64,000 nt of DNA from Pseudomonas sp. NC02 (GCF_002874965.1 NZ_CP025624.1:5332001-5396000); one strand, 5' to 3'; positions 26,434 to 35,383 are shown, counted from the stretch's first letter. Notes: generated from the letters alone by a model not told the origin. Made by a program: numbers and translations.

Positions 26434-27676
26434 AGCGCCCGGTGGCCACGGCACTGGCCATGCTCGGTGACAAGGGTAGCCCCGGCAGCAAGACAGACTG
26501 CCAGGCGTGGTAGAGGTCCGGTTTGCCACCCCAGATTTTCGCGCTGGGCTGGTTTTTCGGGCTCAGTTCGTGGTGCCAGCTGCCGTGGGTGCGGTCAATG
26601 AAACGGGTTTCACAGAACTCCCAGAAGCGCCGGTACCAGGTTTCGTAATGCAACTCCCCCGTGCGTTTGAGCAGCGCCTGGGCAGCGGCACTGGCTTCGC
26701 AATGGGTCCAGTGCAGGCGCTCGCGCACCACGGGGCGCTGGCTCCAGTCGAGGGTGTAGACAATGCCGGGAGCGCCGTCGACGGCCCAGGCGTATTCACA
26801 GGCGCTGGCGAACAGGCCCTTGGCGTCGGTCACTAGCCACTCAGGGGTGACGAGCCCGGCATCCAGGCGCGCAGCCTCAAGGTGCAACACCAGTCGCGCC
26901 CATTCGAAGCCGTGGCCGGGGGTGATGCCGTAGGGACGAAAACCATCGGCCGGGTTGTCTTCGTTGTAACCACGCAGGGGTTGCCAATGGCTGTCGAAAT
27001 GCTCGATCACCATGTCCCGGTTTTGCGCCGCATGGGTATGAATAATCCGCTCGACGATGCGCAGTGCCCGGTCCAGCCAGCGGGTTTCACCGGTGACATC
27101 GGCCAGGGCCAGGAAGGCTTCAGTGGCGTGCATGTTGCTGTTGGCGCCGCGATAGGCTTCTACCCCGCTCCAGTCCTGGGCAAAGGACTCGAGCATCGCG
27201 CCCTCCTCTTCGCTCCAGAAATACTGGTCGATGATATGGATCGCGTCGTTGAGCAAGGTTTGCGCGCCGGGAGCGCCGGCCACTACTGCGGAGCTGGCGG
27301 CCAGGGCGACAAAAGCGTGCAGGTAGGCGGCCTTGCCGGTGTTGCCGTCGCGGGCGTCGGGCGTGGCGAACCAACCGCCGTGCCGGGCATCGCGCAGCGG
27401 GCCGCTGAGGGCCACGACGCCGTGTTCCACCAGGTCGGCATAACCTGGCAGGCCCAGGCCATGGGCCATGGCAAAGCTGTGGGTCATACGGGCGGTGTTC
27501 ATGGTTTCAGCGACGGCATCGGGCGGCAAAACACCGTGATCGTCGAGGTTGCCGAAGCCGTCAGGCAGCCTGGAAGCCTTGGCGAATGACAGCAGGCGCT
27601 GGCCTTCAGTGGCAAGCCAGGCGTGATGGGCAGGTGCGTTCAGCCAACTACTGGCAGGCAGTGGTTGCGTGGTCAT
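26417..27676 (-). CDS. AGE-family sugar epimerase/isomerase
   Basis: A 419-residue (alpha/alpha)6-barrel protein of the N-acylglucosamine 2-epimerase / YihS / mannose isomerase family. Conserved pieces are [15 protein letters not shown] with the active-site His, [16 protein letters not shown] with a second catalytic His, and the C-terminal [10 protein letters not shown]. It likely interconverts aldoses and ketoses (for example mannose-fructose) or epimers. It is placed directly upstream of gtsA in the same direction and shares an operator-like palindrome with it, which suggests it processes a sugar entering by Gts. Confidence 0.88.
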   Translation of the reverse strand: MTTQPLPASSWLNAPAHHAWLATEGQRLLSFAKASRLPDGFGNLDDHGVLPPDAVAETMNTARMTHSFAMAHGLGLPGYADLVEHGVVALSGPLRDARHGGWFATPDARDGNTGKAAYLHAFVALAASSAVVAGAPGAQTLLNDAIHIIDQYFWSEEEGAMLESFAQDWSGVEAYRGANSNMHATEAFLALADVTGETRWLDRALRIVERIIHTHAAQNRDMVIEHFDSHWQPLRGYNEDNPADGFRPYGITPGHGFEWARLVLHLEAARLDAGLVTPEWLVTDAKGLFASACEYAWAVDGAPGIVYTLDWSQRPVVRERLHWTHCEASAAAQALLKRTGELHYETWYRRFWEFCETRFIDRTHGSWHHELSPKNQPSAKIWGGKPDLYHAWQSVLLPGLPLSPSMASAVATGRYVTKW

Positions 27677-27757
27677 GATTAGCCCTTTTTATTATGTGCG
27701 GGATGACGGGAGTCTAAACAAGGGCGGCGCGAGGGCAAGTAACGAAGGAGACGGGAA

Positions 27758-27777
27758 ATGTCACCGATTGGTGACAT
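27758..27777. promoter_or_regulatory. Operator-like perfect palindrome upstream of the AGE gene
   Basis: ATGTCACC-GATT-GGTGACAT (perfect 8-bp arms, extended by a flanking A/T pair) lies 81 bp upstream of the AGE start. It matches the gtsA-upstream palindrome in both arms and in flanking sequence. Confidence 0.65.
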
Positions 27778-27792
27778 TGATTGTGCCAAGGC

Positions 27793-27823
27793 CTGCAGGC
27801 GTCATGTGTAGTGACGCCTGCAG
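27793..27823. terminator. Perfect 12-bp hairpin after the coiled-coil gene
   Basis: CTGCAGGCGTCA-TGTGTAG-TGACGCCTGCAG lies 9 bp beyond the stop of the minus-strand gene at 27833. It has no T run, so it is a weak terminator or an RNA 3'-end structure. Confidence 0.5.
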
Positions 27824-27832
27824 CACCTCACA

Positions 27833-28660
27833 TCACTGCTGCCCGAGAGGGGTGATCCGGGCCGGCTGGTTGATCTGCTGCTGCAGGTTCTGCACCTGGC
27901 TTTGCAAGGCAGTGACGTTACGCGTGGTCTGGATGCGGAACACGTCGAACTCCTTGGTGGACGGACCGTCGGAAGCCGCGGCGCGGTTGTCCAGTTCGCT
28001 CTTGAGGACCACAAGGTCCTGCTCCAGGCGGGCGATGGCGGCCGTGGGGTTGCCCTGTTTTTTCAGGGCTGCGACGTCGGCGGAGAGGTCCTTGAACTCG
28101 GCGTCCCGGGACTTGAGGGTAGCCACCGCCTCCGTCAGCGCCTGGACCTGGCCCTGCAATTGCGCGTTGGCACTGGACAGCTGGGTCGTGCTGGCGGTCA
28201 TCTGCTCCAGGCGCTTGTCCAGGTCAGTTGCCTGGCCGGCCACGCCCATCTGCTGCTTGCCCTGCTCCAGCAACTGGGTCTCCAGCTGCTTGATCTGCAG
28301 TTTCAGGGCCTCGCTGCCATTATTCACATTGGCTTCGCTGGCCACCACCTTGCCGGAAATATCCTGCAGGCGCCCCGCCGCTTCCTCGCTGATGCGCGCG
28401 AAGCTTTCCTGGGTCGCCACCAGTTGCTGGCCCATCAGGGAAATCTGCTGGAAGCTCCACCAGGCAAGGCCGGCGAAGGCGAACAGCAGCGCACCGACCA
28501 ATGCCCACAGCGGCCCGGTACTGGCGCTCTTGACCTTGACAACCGGCGCAGGCCGGGAGCGCACGGAGGTAGCCGGCGTGGGCTCGAAATCATCGTCGTC
28601 CGAGGTGTCGGCCCGCAGGCTGGGAACGTTGTCGAAGTCGTCGTTAGCATCGTTACGCAT
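27833..28660 (-). CDS. Membrane-anchored coiled-coil protein of unknown function
   Basis: A 275-residue protein. An acidic disordered start (MRNDANDDFDNVPSLRADTSDDDDF) is followed by one transmembrane segment near residues 50-70 (LWALVGALLFAFAGLAWWSF). A long coiled coil at about 75-265 is rich in Gln/Ala/Glu heptads (QLETQLLEQGKQQMG, AQLQGQVQALTEAVATLKS). The topology fits an inner-membrane anchor with a periplasmic rod. No enzymatic motif was seen. It is a monocistronic unit upstream of the AGE gene. Confidence 0.75.
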   Translation of the reverse strand: MRNDANDDFDNVPSLRADTSDDDDFEPTPATSVRSRPAPVVKVKSASTGPLWALVGALLFAFAGLAWWSFQQISLMGQQLVATQESFARISEEAAGRLQDISGKVVASEANVNNGSEALKLQIKQLETQLLEQGKQQMGVAGQATDLDKRLEQMTASTTQLSSANAQLQGQVQALTEAVATLKSRDAEFKDLSADVAALKKQGNPTAAIARLEQDLVVLKSELDNRAAASDGPSTKEFDVFRIQTTRNVTALQSQVQNLQQQINQPARITPLGQQ

Positions 28661-28778
28661 GAATCAACCTTAAATCCTTTGAGGTGGCATATGGATAGCC
28701 AGGCGTCGGAGTATAAACCCCCGACCTGCCGCACTGATCGACCCGGGTTCGCAAATTCGGTTCCCGGTGTGTTGCCGG

Positions 28779-29777
28779 TTATTTAAGTCCCACGTCCTGG
28801 GCCTTCCACCAACTGCAGAACTCGTCGAGGGCCGCCCACAGGCTGACCTTGGGCTGGTAGTCGAGATAATGCCGTGCGCGGGTGATGTCGAGGGTGAAAT
28901 CTTTGTTCATCACCTGCATGCCCAGCCGTGACAAAGACGGTTCCGGGCGCCCTGGCCACATGGCACAGAAAGCTTCATTGAGCGCCGCAACGCTGTAAGA
29001 CAAGCCGTAGGACCGATAACGGGTGACCTGAGGCATGTCCATCTGTCGCATCACGTAGTTCACCACATCCCACACCGGCACCGGGGCACCGTTGCTGATG
29101 TTGTAGACCTTGCCCAACGCCGAGCCCGTCGCCAGCAAACTGCTGAGCAGGGCTTCATTGAGGTTGTGCACACTGGTGAAATCGACCTTGTTCAGGCCAT
29201 CGCCGACAATCGCCAGGCGGTTCTTGCGCTGCATCTTCAACAGGCGCGGGAAGATGCTCATGTCGCCGGCCCCCGTGACAAAGCGCGGGCGCAGGGCCAG
29301 CACTTCGAGGCCAAACTCCTGGGCGCCAAACACCTTTTGCTCCGCCAGGTATTTGGTGGCTGCATACGGATGCTTGAAACGCTTGGGCACTTGTTCTTCG
29401 GTCAAGCCCAGGTGGTCACGGCCGTCGAAGTAGATCGACGGCGAAGACAGATGTACCAGGCGCCCGACCCGCTGCTTGAGGCAGGCCTCCACCACGTTTT
29501 CGGTAACCAGCACATTGCCCTGGTGGAAGTCCTGATAACGCCCCCACAGCCCCACGGCCCCGGCGCAATGCACCACGGCCTCGACGTCGCGGCACAGCTC
29601 GCGCACCAGGTCCGGATCATTCAAATCACCCTGGATAAACTCGGCGCCGCGCCGTACCAGGTGTTCCACACCTTCGGCCCGCCGCCCGTTGACCCGCACG
29701 TCCAGGCCCTGCTCCAGGGCGAAACGCGCAAAGCGCCCGCCAATGAAGCCGCTTGCGCCGGTGACCAGAATTTTCAT
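28779..29777 (-). CDS. NAD-dependent epimerase/dehydratase (extended SDR, 3-beta-HSD-like)
   Basis: A 332-residue protein. TGASGFIGGRFA (7-18) binds the dinucleotide, HCAGAVGLWG follows, and the catalytic pair is in HPYAATKYLAEQ (YxxxK). The sequence resembles the 3-beta-hydroxysteroid dehydrogenase/dihydroflavonol reductase branch of extended SDRs. The substrate is unknown. It follows the ArgP-like gene by 52 bp in the same direction. Confidence 0.87.
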   Translation of the reverse strand: MKILVTGASGFIGGRFARFALEQGLDVRVNGRRAEGVEHLVRRGAEFIQGDLNDPDLVRELCRDVEAVVHCAGAVGLWGRYQDFHQGNVLVTENVVEACLKQRVGRLVHLSSPSIYFDGRDHLGLTEEQVPKRFKHPYAATKYLAEQKVFGAQEFGLEVLALRPRFVTGAGDMSIFPRLLKMQRKNRLAIVGDGLNKVDFTSVHNLNEALLSSLLATGSALGKVYNISNGAPVPVWDVVNYVMRQMDMPQVTRYRSYGLSYSVAALNEAFCAMWPGRPEPSLSRLGMQVMNKDFTLDITRARHYLDYQPKVSLWAALDEFCSWWKAQDVGLK

Positions 29778-29829
29778 GACTTACTCCGCATTCTTTCGTT
29801 TTTCATCGCTGTTGCCTTGACGCTGGCCA

Positions 29830-30723
29830 TCACTCCAACGGCACCAACCATTGCCCCGTTGTGTGTGCCAGATGATCCGTCAGCAGGCCCAGCAATTGTC
29901 CACCACTGCGCCAATGATGCCAGTACAGCGGCACATCGATCGGCTTATCTGGCAATAACTCCACCAACACGCCCTTTTCCAGCTGGTCGCGCACCTGCAG
30001 TTCGGGCACCAGGCCCCAGCCCAATCCGGCTTCCGTCAGGCGGATAAAACCTTCGGACGAGGGGCATAAATGGTGTTCGAAACCACCGTCGACGCCCAGG
30101 GACGCCAGGTAGCGATGCTGCAGGAAATCATCCGGGCCGAACACCAGCGCCGGCGTGCGGGCCAGTTGATCGGCCCGCACGCCCTCGGGAAAGTGCCGGG
30201 CGACAAACGCCGGGCTGGCCAGCGCCCGATACCGCATCGCGCCGAGCAACAGGCTGCGGGCACCGGCCACCGGGCGTTCGCTGGCGCAAATACAGGCTGC
30301 CACTTCGCCGGCGCGCATGCGCTTGAGGCCGACGGTCTGGTCTTCTACCACCAGGTCCAACAGCAAATGCTGCTCGGCGCAGAAGTCGCTCACCGCCTCG
30401 GCCCACCACGTGGCGAGGCTGTCGGCATTCAAGGCGATGCGCAGGCGCTCGGGCATGCCCTCTTCATCCAGCGCGGGCACCTGGCTTTGCAGGTCGCGCT
30501 CCAGCAATCGTACCTGTTGCACGTGGTTGAGCAGGCGGCGGCCGATCTCGGTGGGCGTCGGCGGCGTGGCACGTACCAGCACCGGCTGGCCGATCCGCGC
30601 CTCCAACAGCTTGATGCGCTGGGAGATCGCCGACTGGGAAATTCCCAATACCTGCGCGCCCCGCTCGAAGCCGGCCTGTTCCACCACCGCCGCCAGGGCG
30701 GAAAGCAATTTATAGTCGAACAT
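29830..30723 (-). CDS. argP: LysR-family regulator, ArgP/LysG type
   Basis: A 297-residue LysR regulator. The helix-turn-helix is at about 2-60 (SALAAVVEQAGFERGAQVLG, then ISQSAISQRIKLLE), followed by the effector domain. The sequence class is ArgP/IciA, which binds Lys or Arg and activates the exporter ArgO. It stands divergent from an ACT-domain gene and a LysE-type exporter, the expected target. Confidence 0.88.
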   Translation of the reverse strand: MFDYKLLSALAAVVEQAGFERGAQVLGISQSAISQRIKLLEARIGQPVLVRATPPTPTEIGRRLLNHVQQVRLLERDLQSQVPALDEEGMPERLRIALNADSLATWWAEAVSDFCAEQHLLLDLVVEDQTVGLKRMRAGEVAACICASERPVAGARSLLLGAMRYRALASPAFVARHFPEGVRADQLARTPALVFGPDDFLQHRYLASLGVDGGFEHHLCPSSEGFIRLTEAGLGWGLVPELQVRDQLEKGVLVELLPDKPIDVPLYWHHWRSGGQLLGLLTDHLAHTTGQWLVPLE

Positions 30724-30821
30724 CAGTTTTCCTAATGAGCGATCAGCAATATTGGTTTTTCTTATACAGCCTTGGACGGGAGAATAGCCAGCATCGCTTC
30801 TTCTTATTCAAGGACCTCCAC

Positions 30822-31223
30822 ATGGCTGGCGAAACCGCCCTGGCAACCCTGCTGCGCAGCATGAGCCCACAGCTCAATGACGGCGACTACGTGTTCTGCA
30901 CCCTGGCCGACAGCCGAATCCCCGAAGGTTGCGAGGTGATCGGCAGCTTCCGCGAGCAGGAAGGCCTGACGTTGATCGTCGAGCGCCAGCAGGCCGAGCG
31001 GGCCGGACTGGCCTTCGACTATGTGGCTGCGTGGATCACCCTCAACGTGCACTCGGCCCTGGAAGCGGTCGGCCTGACCGCCGCGTTCGCCACGGCCCTG
31101 GGCCAGGCCGGGATCAGTTGCAACGTGATTGCCGGCTACTACCACGATCACCTGTTTGTCGGCCGCGCCGATGCCGAGCGCGCCATGACGGTGTTGCGGC
31201 AATTGGCGGCGGGCGCGGAGTAA
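30822..31223 (+). CDS. ACT-domain protein
   Basis: A 133-residue protein, MAGETALATLLRSMSPQLNDGDYVFCTL.... It resembles paired ACT-like domains of the small amino-acid-binding family (DUF2241/ACT_7), with LAFDYVAAWITLNVHSALEA and ISCNVIAGYYHDHLFV. AAGGA precedes the ATG at 30822. It is 5 bp before the LysE-type exporter gene, suggesting amino-acid sensing coupled to export. Confidence 0.82.
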   Translation: MAGETALATLLRSMSPQLNDGDYVFCTLADSRIPEGCEVIGSFREQEGLTLIVERQQAERAGLAFDYVAAWITLNVHSALEAVGLTAAFATALGQAGISCNVIAGYYHDHLFVGRADAERAMTVLRQLAAGAE

Positions 31224-31228
31224 ATCCT

Positions 31229-31831
31229 ATGTGGCAAAGCTATATGAACGGCCTGTTGGTGGCCTTTGGTTTGATCATGGCGATCGGCACCCAGAACGCG
31301 TTTGTGCTGGCGCAGAGCCTGCGGCGCGAACATCACCTGCCGGTGGCGGCACTGTGCGTGGTGTGCGACGCGATCCTGGTGGCCGCCGGCGTATTCGGCC
31401 TGGCCACCGTGCTGGCGCATAACCCGGTATTGCTGGCGATTGCCCGCTGGGGTGGTGCGGCGTTCCTGCTCTGGTACGGTACCCTCGCCCTGCGCCGGGC
31501 CTGCTCGAAGCAGAGCCTGGGCGAGGGCGAGAACCTCAAGGTACGCTCGTTGAAGGCGGTGATGCTCAGCGCCCTGGCAGTGACGTTGCTCAACCCCCAC
31601 GTGTACCTGGACACCGTCTTGTTGATCGGCTCCCTCGGCGCCCAGCAAACCGAACCGGGCGCCTACGTGGCCGGCGCCGCCAGCGCTTCGTTCCTGTGGT
31701 TCATGACCCTGGCCCTGGGCGCCGCATGGCTGGCACCGTGGCTGGCGCGCCCCGCCACCTGGCGGATTCTGGACCTGCTGGTAGCCGCCATGATGTTCAG
31801 CGTGGCCTATCAATTAATCAGCGCAGCGTAG
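31229..31831 (+). CDS. LysE/ArgO-type amino-acid exporter
   Basis: A 200-residue inner-membrane protein with about six hydrophobic segments. It starts MWQSYMNGLLVAFGLIMAIG and carries the family signature GTQNAFVLAQ. LTLLNPHVYLDTVLLIGSLG is the conserved Asn-Pro loop. It exports basic amino acids (Lys/Arg) in characterised relatives. The divergent ArgP-like regulator supports this. Confidence 0.92.
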   Translation: MWQSYMNGLLVAFGLIMAIGTQNAFVLAQSLRREHHLPVAALCVVCDAILVAAGVFGLATVLAHNPVLLAIARWGGAAFLLWYGTLALRRACSKQSLGEGENLKVRSLKAVMLSALAVTLLNPHVYLDTVLLIGSLGAQQTEPGAYVAGAASASFLWFMTLALGAAWLAPWLARPATWRILDLLVAAMMFSVAYQLISAA

Positions 31832-32006
31832 ATATTCCAAAACGCTCTGGAACCTCTATCCCACACAGTTGTTGCGTGGTTTTGCCGCACCCCCGGTGCT
31901 ATGATCCAGCCCCTGCGCCGCAAAGAGTACAAACTCCCCGGCGCTTGTTTGGCCGCCCGTGATCGGCCTTGCGCTCACCGCAACTGACCTGATTAGGAGA
32001 ATCATC

Positions 32007-32603
32007 ATGGCTTTCGAATTGCCGCCGCTGCCCTACGCACACGATGCCCTGCAGCCGCACATTTCCAAGGAAACCTTGGAATACCACCACGACAAGCACC
32101 ACAACACCTATGTCGTGAACCTGAACAACCTGGTGCCTGGCACCGAGTTCGAAGGCAAGACCCTGGAAGAAATCGTCAAGTCTTCTTCGGGCGGCATCTT
32201 CAACAACGCCGCTCAGGTCTGGAACCACACTTTCTACTGGAACTGCCTGGCGCCAAACGCTGGCGGCCAACCTACCGGCGCACTGGCTGAGGCGATCAAC
32301 GCTGCCTTCGGTTCGTTCGACAAGTTCAAGGAAGAGTTCACCAAGACTTCCGTCGGCACCTTCGGTTCCGGTTGGGGCTGGCTGGTGAAAAAGGCTGACG
32401 GTTCCCTGGCACTGGCCAGCACCATCGGCGCCGGCAACCCGCTGACCAGCGGCGACACCCCGCTGCTGACCTGCGACGTCTGGGAACACGCTTACTACAT
32501 CGACTACCGCAACGTGCGTCCAAAGTATGTGGAAGCGTTCTGGAACCTGGTCAACTGGAAGTTCGTGGCTGAGCAGTTCGAAGGCAAGACCTTCACCGCT
32601 TAA
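32007..32603 (+). CDS. sodB: Superoxide dismutase [Fe]
   Basis: A 198-residue cytoplasmic enzyme converting superoxide to H2O2 and O2. Metal ligands are His in LEYHHDKHH, His in [10 protein letters not shown], and Asp and His in [20 protein letters not shown] and the pattern around the ligands favour Fe. AGGAGAATCATC precedes the ATG at 32007. It is a single gene with a clear terminator. Confidence 0.97.
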   Translation: MAFELPPLPYAHDALQPHISKETLEYHHDKHHNTYVVNLNNLVPGTEFEGKTLEEIVKSSSGGIFNNAAQVWNHTFYWNCLAPNAGGQPTGALAEAINAAFGSFDKFKEEFTKTSVGTFGSGWGWLVKKADGSLALASTIGAGNPLTSGDTPLLTCDVWEHAYYIDYRNVRPKYVEAFWNLVNWKFVAEQFEGKTFTA

Positions 32604-32623
32604 GTACCGCTTGCAGTAGAAAG

Positions 32624-32649
32624 AGCCCGGCGATTGCCGGGCTTTTTTG
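32624..32649 (+). terminator. Terminator after sodB
   Basis: AGCCCGGC-GATT-GCCGGGCTTTTTT is a perfect hairpin with a T run, 21 bp after the sodB stop. Confidence 0.93.
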
Positions 32650-32761
32650 TGGGCGATTACAAATGGAAAAATGCCAGGAAAACGCTGGAACTCATCAAAA
32701 GGATTTCGCCACGCAGCATGTAAGAGGAATGTCCCTCTGATTGACTGCAGGAGAACTTGAT

Positions 32762-32959
32762 ATGGATCTAGCATCTTTGATCGGCATGGCCCCTCAAGCA
32801 CTTAACGTGTTCGATAACGTGACAGATAAGGGCCTGGACGTCCTGGACAAAAGCTTGGGCATCCTTGATAAGACCGTGGACATAGCTCGACAGGCCTTGG
32901 GGCAAATCGACCCTCAGGCGCAAGACCAGCCACAACCGCCGAAAATTTCGTTTACCTGA
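32762..32959 (+). CDS. Small protein of unknown function, 65 residues
   Basis: Starts MDLASLIGMAPQALNVFDNV with CAGGAGAACTT before the ATG, a strong ribosome site. The central part has a regular pattern (TDKGLDVLDKSLGILDKTVD) that would form an amphipathic helix of about 30 residues, with a Gln/Pro-rich tail. No signal peptide or known domain. It is a monocistronic gene between sodB and the GGDEF-EAL gene. Confidence 0.65.
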   Translation: MDLASLIGMAPQALNVFDNVTDKGLDVLDKSLGILDKTVDIARQALGQIDPQAQDQPQPPKISFT

Positions 32960-33039
32960 TGGGCGCTGACGCTCGACGGTTTGTTTCGCTGGCCTGAAAA
33001 ACCCGCGCTCGTCCTGAAAAGACAGTACAAGAAGTCGGC

Positions 33040-33067
33040 ACGTACGATCCGCCGACTTCACTCCATG
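33040..33067. repeat. Inverted repeat in the gap before the GGDEF-EAL gene
   Basis: AGTCGGC and GCCGACT arms surround an 11-base loop, about 60 bp beyond the 65-residue gene stop. There is no T run, so it is only a weak terminator candidate. Confidence 0.35.
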
Positions 33068-33209
33068 CCAGGCCTGCCTTTCCATTCCCCCTCCCAACGT
33101 CTTACCCCCGGACGCGCTCATCTAAACTGCAAAACCTGCCCTGGCCGCAATGTCCCTTTGACTGCCCTCACGGGATTGCCAATACTCATGGCATATTGAG
33201 GCTACCCGC

Positions 33210-33233
33210 ATGGAACAAGGAATAACCCTTTGA
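33210..33233 (+). CDS. Seven-codon leader frame overlapping the TTG start of the GGDEF-EAL gene
   Basis: ATG GAA CAA GGA ATA ACC CTT TGA encodes MEQGITL. Its stop overlaps the TTG start of the next gene by two bases, so ribosomes ending here could restart there. The AAGGAA inside it serves as the ribosome site for the TTG. Whether it is translated is not known. Confidence 0.35.
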   Translation: MEQGITL

Positions 33234-35281
33234 AGCTGGAACTCAAAAACAGCTTGTCGGTGAAGTTGCTACGGGTGGTACTGCTTTCGGCATTCGCCGT
33301 GGGCGTGGTACTGAGCGCGGCGCAGATCGTCTTTGATGCGTACAAGACGCGCCAGGCCGTGGCCGGTGATGCCCAGCGCATCCTCGACATGTTTCGCGAC
33401 CCGTCCACCCAGGCCGTCTACAGCCTGGACCGGGAGATGGGCATGCAGGTCATCGAAGGCCTGTTTCAGGATGATGCCGTGCGCATGGCCTCCATCGGCC
33501 ACCCCAACGAAACCATGCTCGCGGAAAAAACCCGCGACCTGCAACAATCCCCGAGCCGCTGGCTGACCGACCTGATCCTGGGCCAGGAACGCACGTTCAC
33601 CACGCCGCTGGTGGGGCGCGGGCCTTACAGCGAGTACTACGGTGACCTGAGCATCACCCTCGACACCGCCACCTATGGCAAAGGGTTTCTCGTCAGTTCG
33701 GTGATCATTTTCATCTCCGGGGTGCTGCGGGCCCTGGCCATGGGCCTGGTGTTGTACCTGGTCTATCACTGGCTGCTGACCAAGCCGCTGTCGCGCATCA
33801 TCGAGCACCTGAGTTCGATCAACCCCGACCGCCCCAGCGAGCACAAGATCCCGCAGCTCAAGGGCCACGAGAAAAACGAGCTGGGGCTCTGGATCAACAC
33901 CGCCAACCAGTTGCTCGAATCCATCGAGCGCAATACGCACTTGCGCCATGAGGCGGAAAACAGCCTGCTGCGCATGGCCCAGTACGACTTCCTGACCGGC
34001 CTGCCGAACCGCCAGAAACTGCAGGAGCAACTGGACAAGATCCTGATCGACGCCGGCCGCCGGCAACGTCGGGTCGCGGTGTTGTGCGTGGGGCTGGATG
34101 ACTTCAAAAGCGTCAACGAGCAGTTCACCTACCAGGCCGGCGACCAGTTGCTGCTGGCCCTGGCCGACCGCCTGCGCGCCCACAGCGGCCGCCTCGGCGC
34201 CCTCGCCCGCCTCGGCGGCGACCAGTTCGCCCTGGTGCAGGCCGATATCGAGCAGCCCTACGAAGCCGCCGAATTGGCACAAAGCATCCTCGACGACCTG
34301 GAAGCCGAATTCGCCCTCGATCACGAACAGATCCGCCTGCGTGCCACCATCGGCATCACCCTGTTCCCGGAAGACGGCGACAGCACCGAGAAGCTGCTGC
34401 AAAAAGCCGAACAGACCATGACCCTGGCCAAGAGCCGCTCGCGCAACCGCTACCAGTTCTATATCGCCAGCGTCGACAGCGAAATGCGCCGCCGCCGCGA
34501 GCTGGAAAAGGATCTGCGCGACGCCTTGAGCCGCGAGCAGTTTCACCTGGTGTACCAGCCGCAGATCAGCTATCTCGACCACCGTGTGGTGGGTGTCGAA
34601 GCGTTGATCCGCTGGCAGCACCCGGAGCACGGCCTGGTGCCGCCCGACCTGTTTATCCCCCTGGCCGAACAGAACGGCACCATCATTGCCATCGGCGAAT
34701 GGGTACTGGACCAGGCCTGCCGGCAACTGCGGGAATGGCATGACCTGGGCTTCACCGAGCTGCGCATGGCGGTCAACCTGTCGACCGTGCAGTTGCACCA
34801 CGCCGAGCTGCCACGGGTGGTCAACAACCTGCTGCAAATCTACCGCTTGCCGCCGCGTAGCCTGGAGCTGGAAGTCACCGAGACCGGCCTGATGGAAGAC
34901 ATCAGCACCGCCGCCCAGCACCTGCTGAGCCTGCGCCGCTCCGGGGCACTGATTGCGATTGATGACTTCGGCACCGGCTATTCGTCCCTGAGCTATCTGA
35001 AAAGCCTGCCGCTGGACAAGATCAAGATCGACAAGAGCTTCGTCCAGGACCTGCTGGATGACGACGACGATGCGACCATCGTGCGGGCGATCATCCAGCT
35101 CGGCAAAAGCCTTGGCATGCAGGTGATCGCCGAGGGTGTGGAGACCGCCGAACAGGAGGCCTACATCATCTCCGAGGGTTGCCACGAGGGTCAGGGCTAC
35201 CACTACAGCAAACCCTTGCCGGCACGGGAGTTGGTGGCCTACTTGAAACAGGCCCAGCGCAATAACGCCGCCATCCTCTGA
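33230..35281 (+). CDS. Membrane-bound GGDEF-EAL cyclic-di-GMP protein
   Basis: A 683-residue inner-membrane protein. TM1 is at about 12-35, a periplasmic part runs to about 145, TM2 is at about 148-178, and a HAMP-like linker follows. The GGDEF domain spans about 245-405 and the EAL domain about 425-675. The GGDEF signature reads GGDQF (329-333), a change at a key catalytic residue. The EAL core is intact: EALIRW from Glu457, then DDFGTGYSSLSYL and KIDKSFVQDL. It is therefore likely a phosphodiesterase, or a c-di-GMP-sensing protein with weak cyclase. It begins with TTG. Confidence 0.92.
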   Translation: MKLELKNSLSVKLLRVVLLSAFAVGVVLSAAQIVFDAYKTRQAVAGDAQRILDMFRDPSTQAVYSLDREMGMQVIEGLFQDDAVRMASIGHPNETMLAEKTRDLQQSPSRWLTDLILGQERTFTTPLVGRGPYSEYYGDLSITLDTATYGKGFLVSSVIIFISGVLRALAMGLVLYLVYHWLLTKPLSRIIEHLSSINPDRPSEHKIPQLKGHEKNELGLWINTANQLLESIERNTHLRHEAENSLLRMAQYDFLTGLPNRQKLQEQLDKILIDAGRRQRRVAVLCVGLDDFKSVNEQFTYQAGDQLLLALADRLRAHSGRLGALARLGGDQFALVQADIEQPYEAAELAQSILDDLEAEFALDHEQIRLRATIGITLFPEDGDSTEKLLQKAEQTMTLAKSRSRNRYQFYIASVDSEMRRRRELEKDLRDALSREQFHLVYQPQISYLDHRVVGVEALIRWQHPEHGLVPPDLFIPLAEQNGTIIAIGEWVLDQACRQLREWHDLGFTELRMAVNLSTVQLHHAELPRVVNNLLQIYRLPPRSLELEVTETGLMEDISTAAQHLLSLRRSGALIAIDDFGTGYSSLSYLKSLPLDKIKIDKSFVQDLLDDDDDATIVRAIIQLGKSLGMQVIAEGVETAEQEAYIISEGCHEGQGYHYSKPLPARELVAYLKQAQRNNAAIL

Positions 35282-35287
35282 AGCGAT

Positions 35288-35322
35288 GCCGGCCATCGGG
35301 GCCACGCGCACCGATGGCCGGC
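35288..35322 (+). terminator. Hairpin after the GGDEF-EAL gene
   Basis: GCCGGCCATCGG and CCGATGGCCGGC form a perfect 12-bp stem with an 11-base loop, 6 bp after the stop. No long T run follows. Confidence 0.7.
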
Positions 35323-35364
35323 AAATCGATACTAAATATTTCCTGCTTATAACGCTTTACACAA

Positions 35365-35383
35365 AATGCAAATCTTTCGCATT
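35365..35383. promoter_or_regulatory. Probable Fur box
   Basis: AATGCAAATCTTTCGCATT differs at few positions from the common 19-bp Pseudomonas Fur box form AATGCGAATNATTCGCATT, and lies 60 bp before the imelysin start. This implies iron-repressed expression. Confidence 0.65.

Noticed and set aside
33269..35311. 680-codon open frame antisense to the GGDEF-EAL gene
   Set aside because: It is the shadow of a high-GC coding sequence; the product shows no domain and the plus-strand gene has clear GGDQF and EAL motifs.
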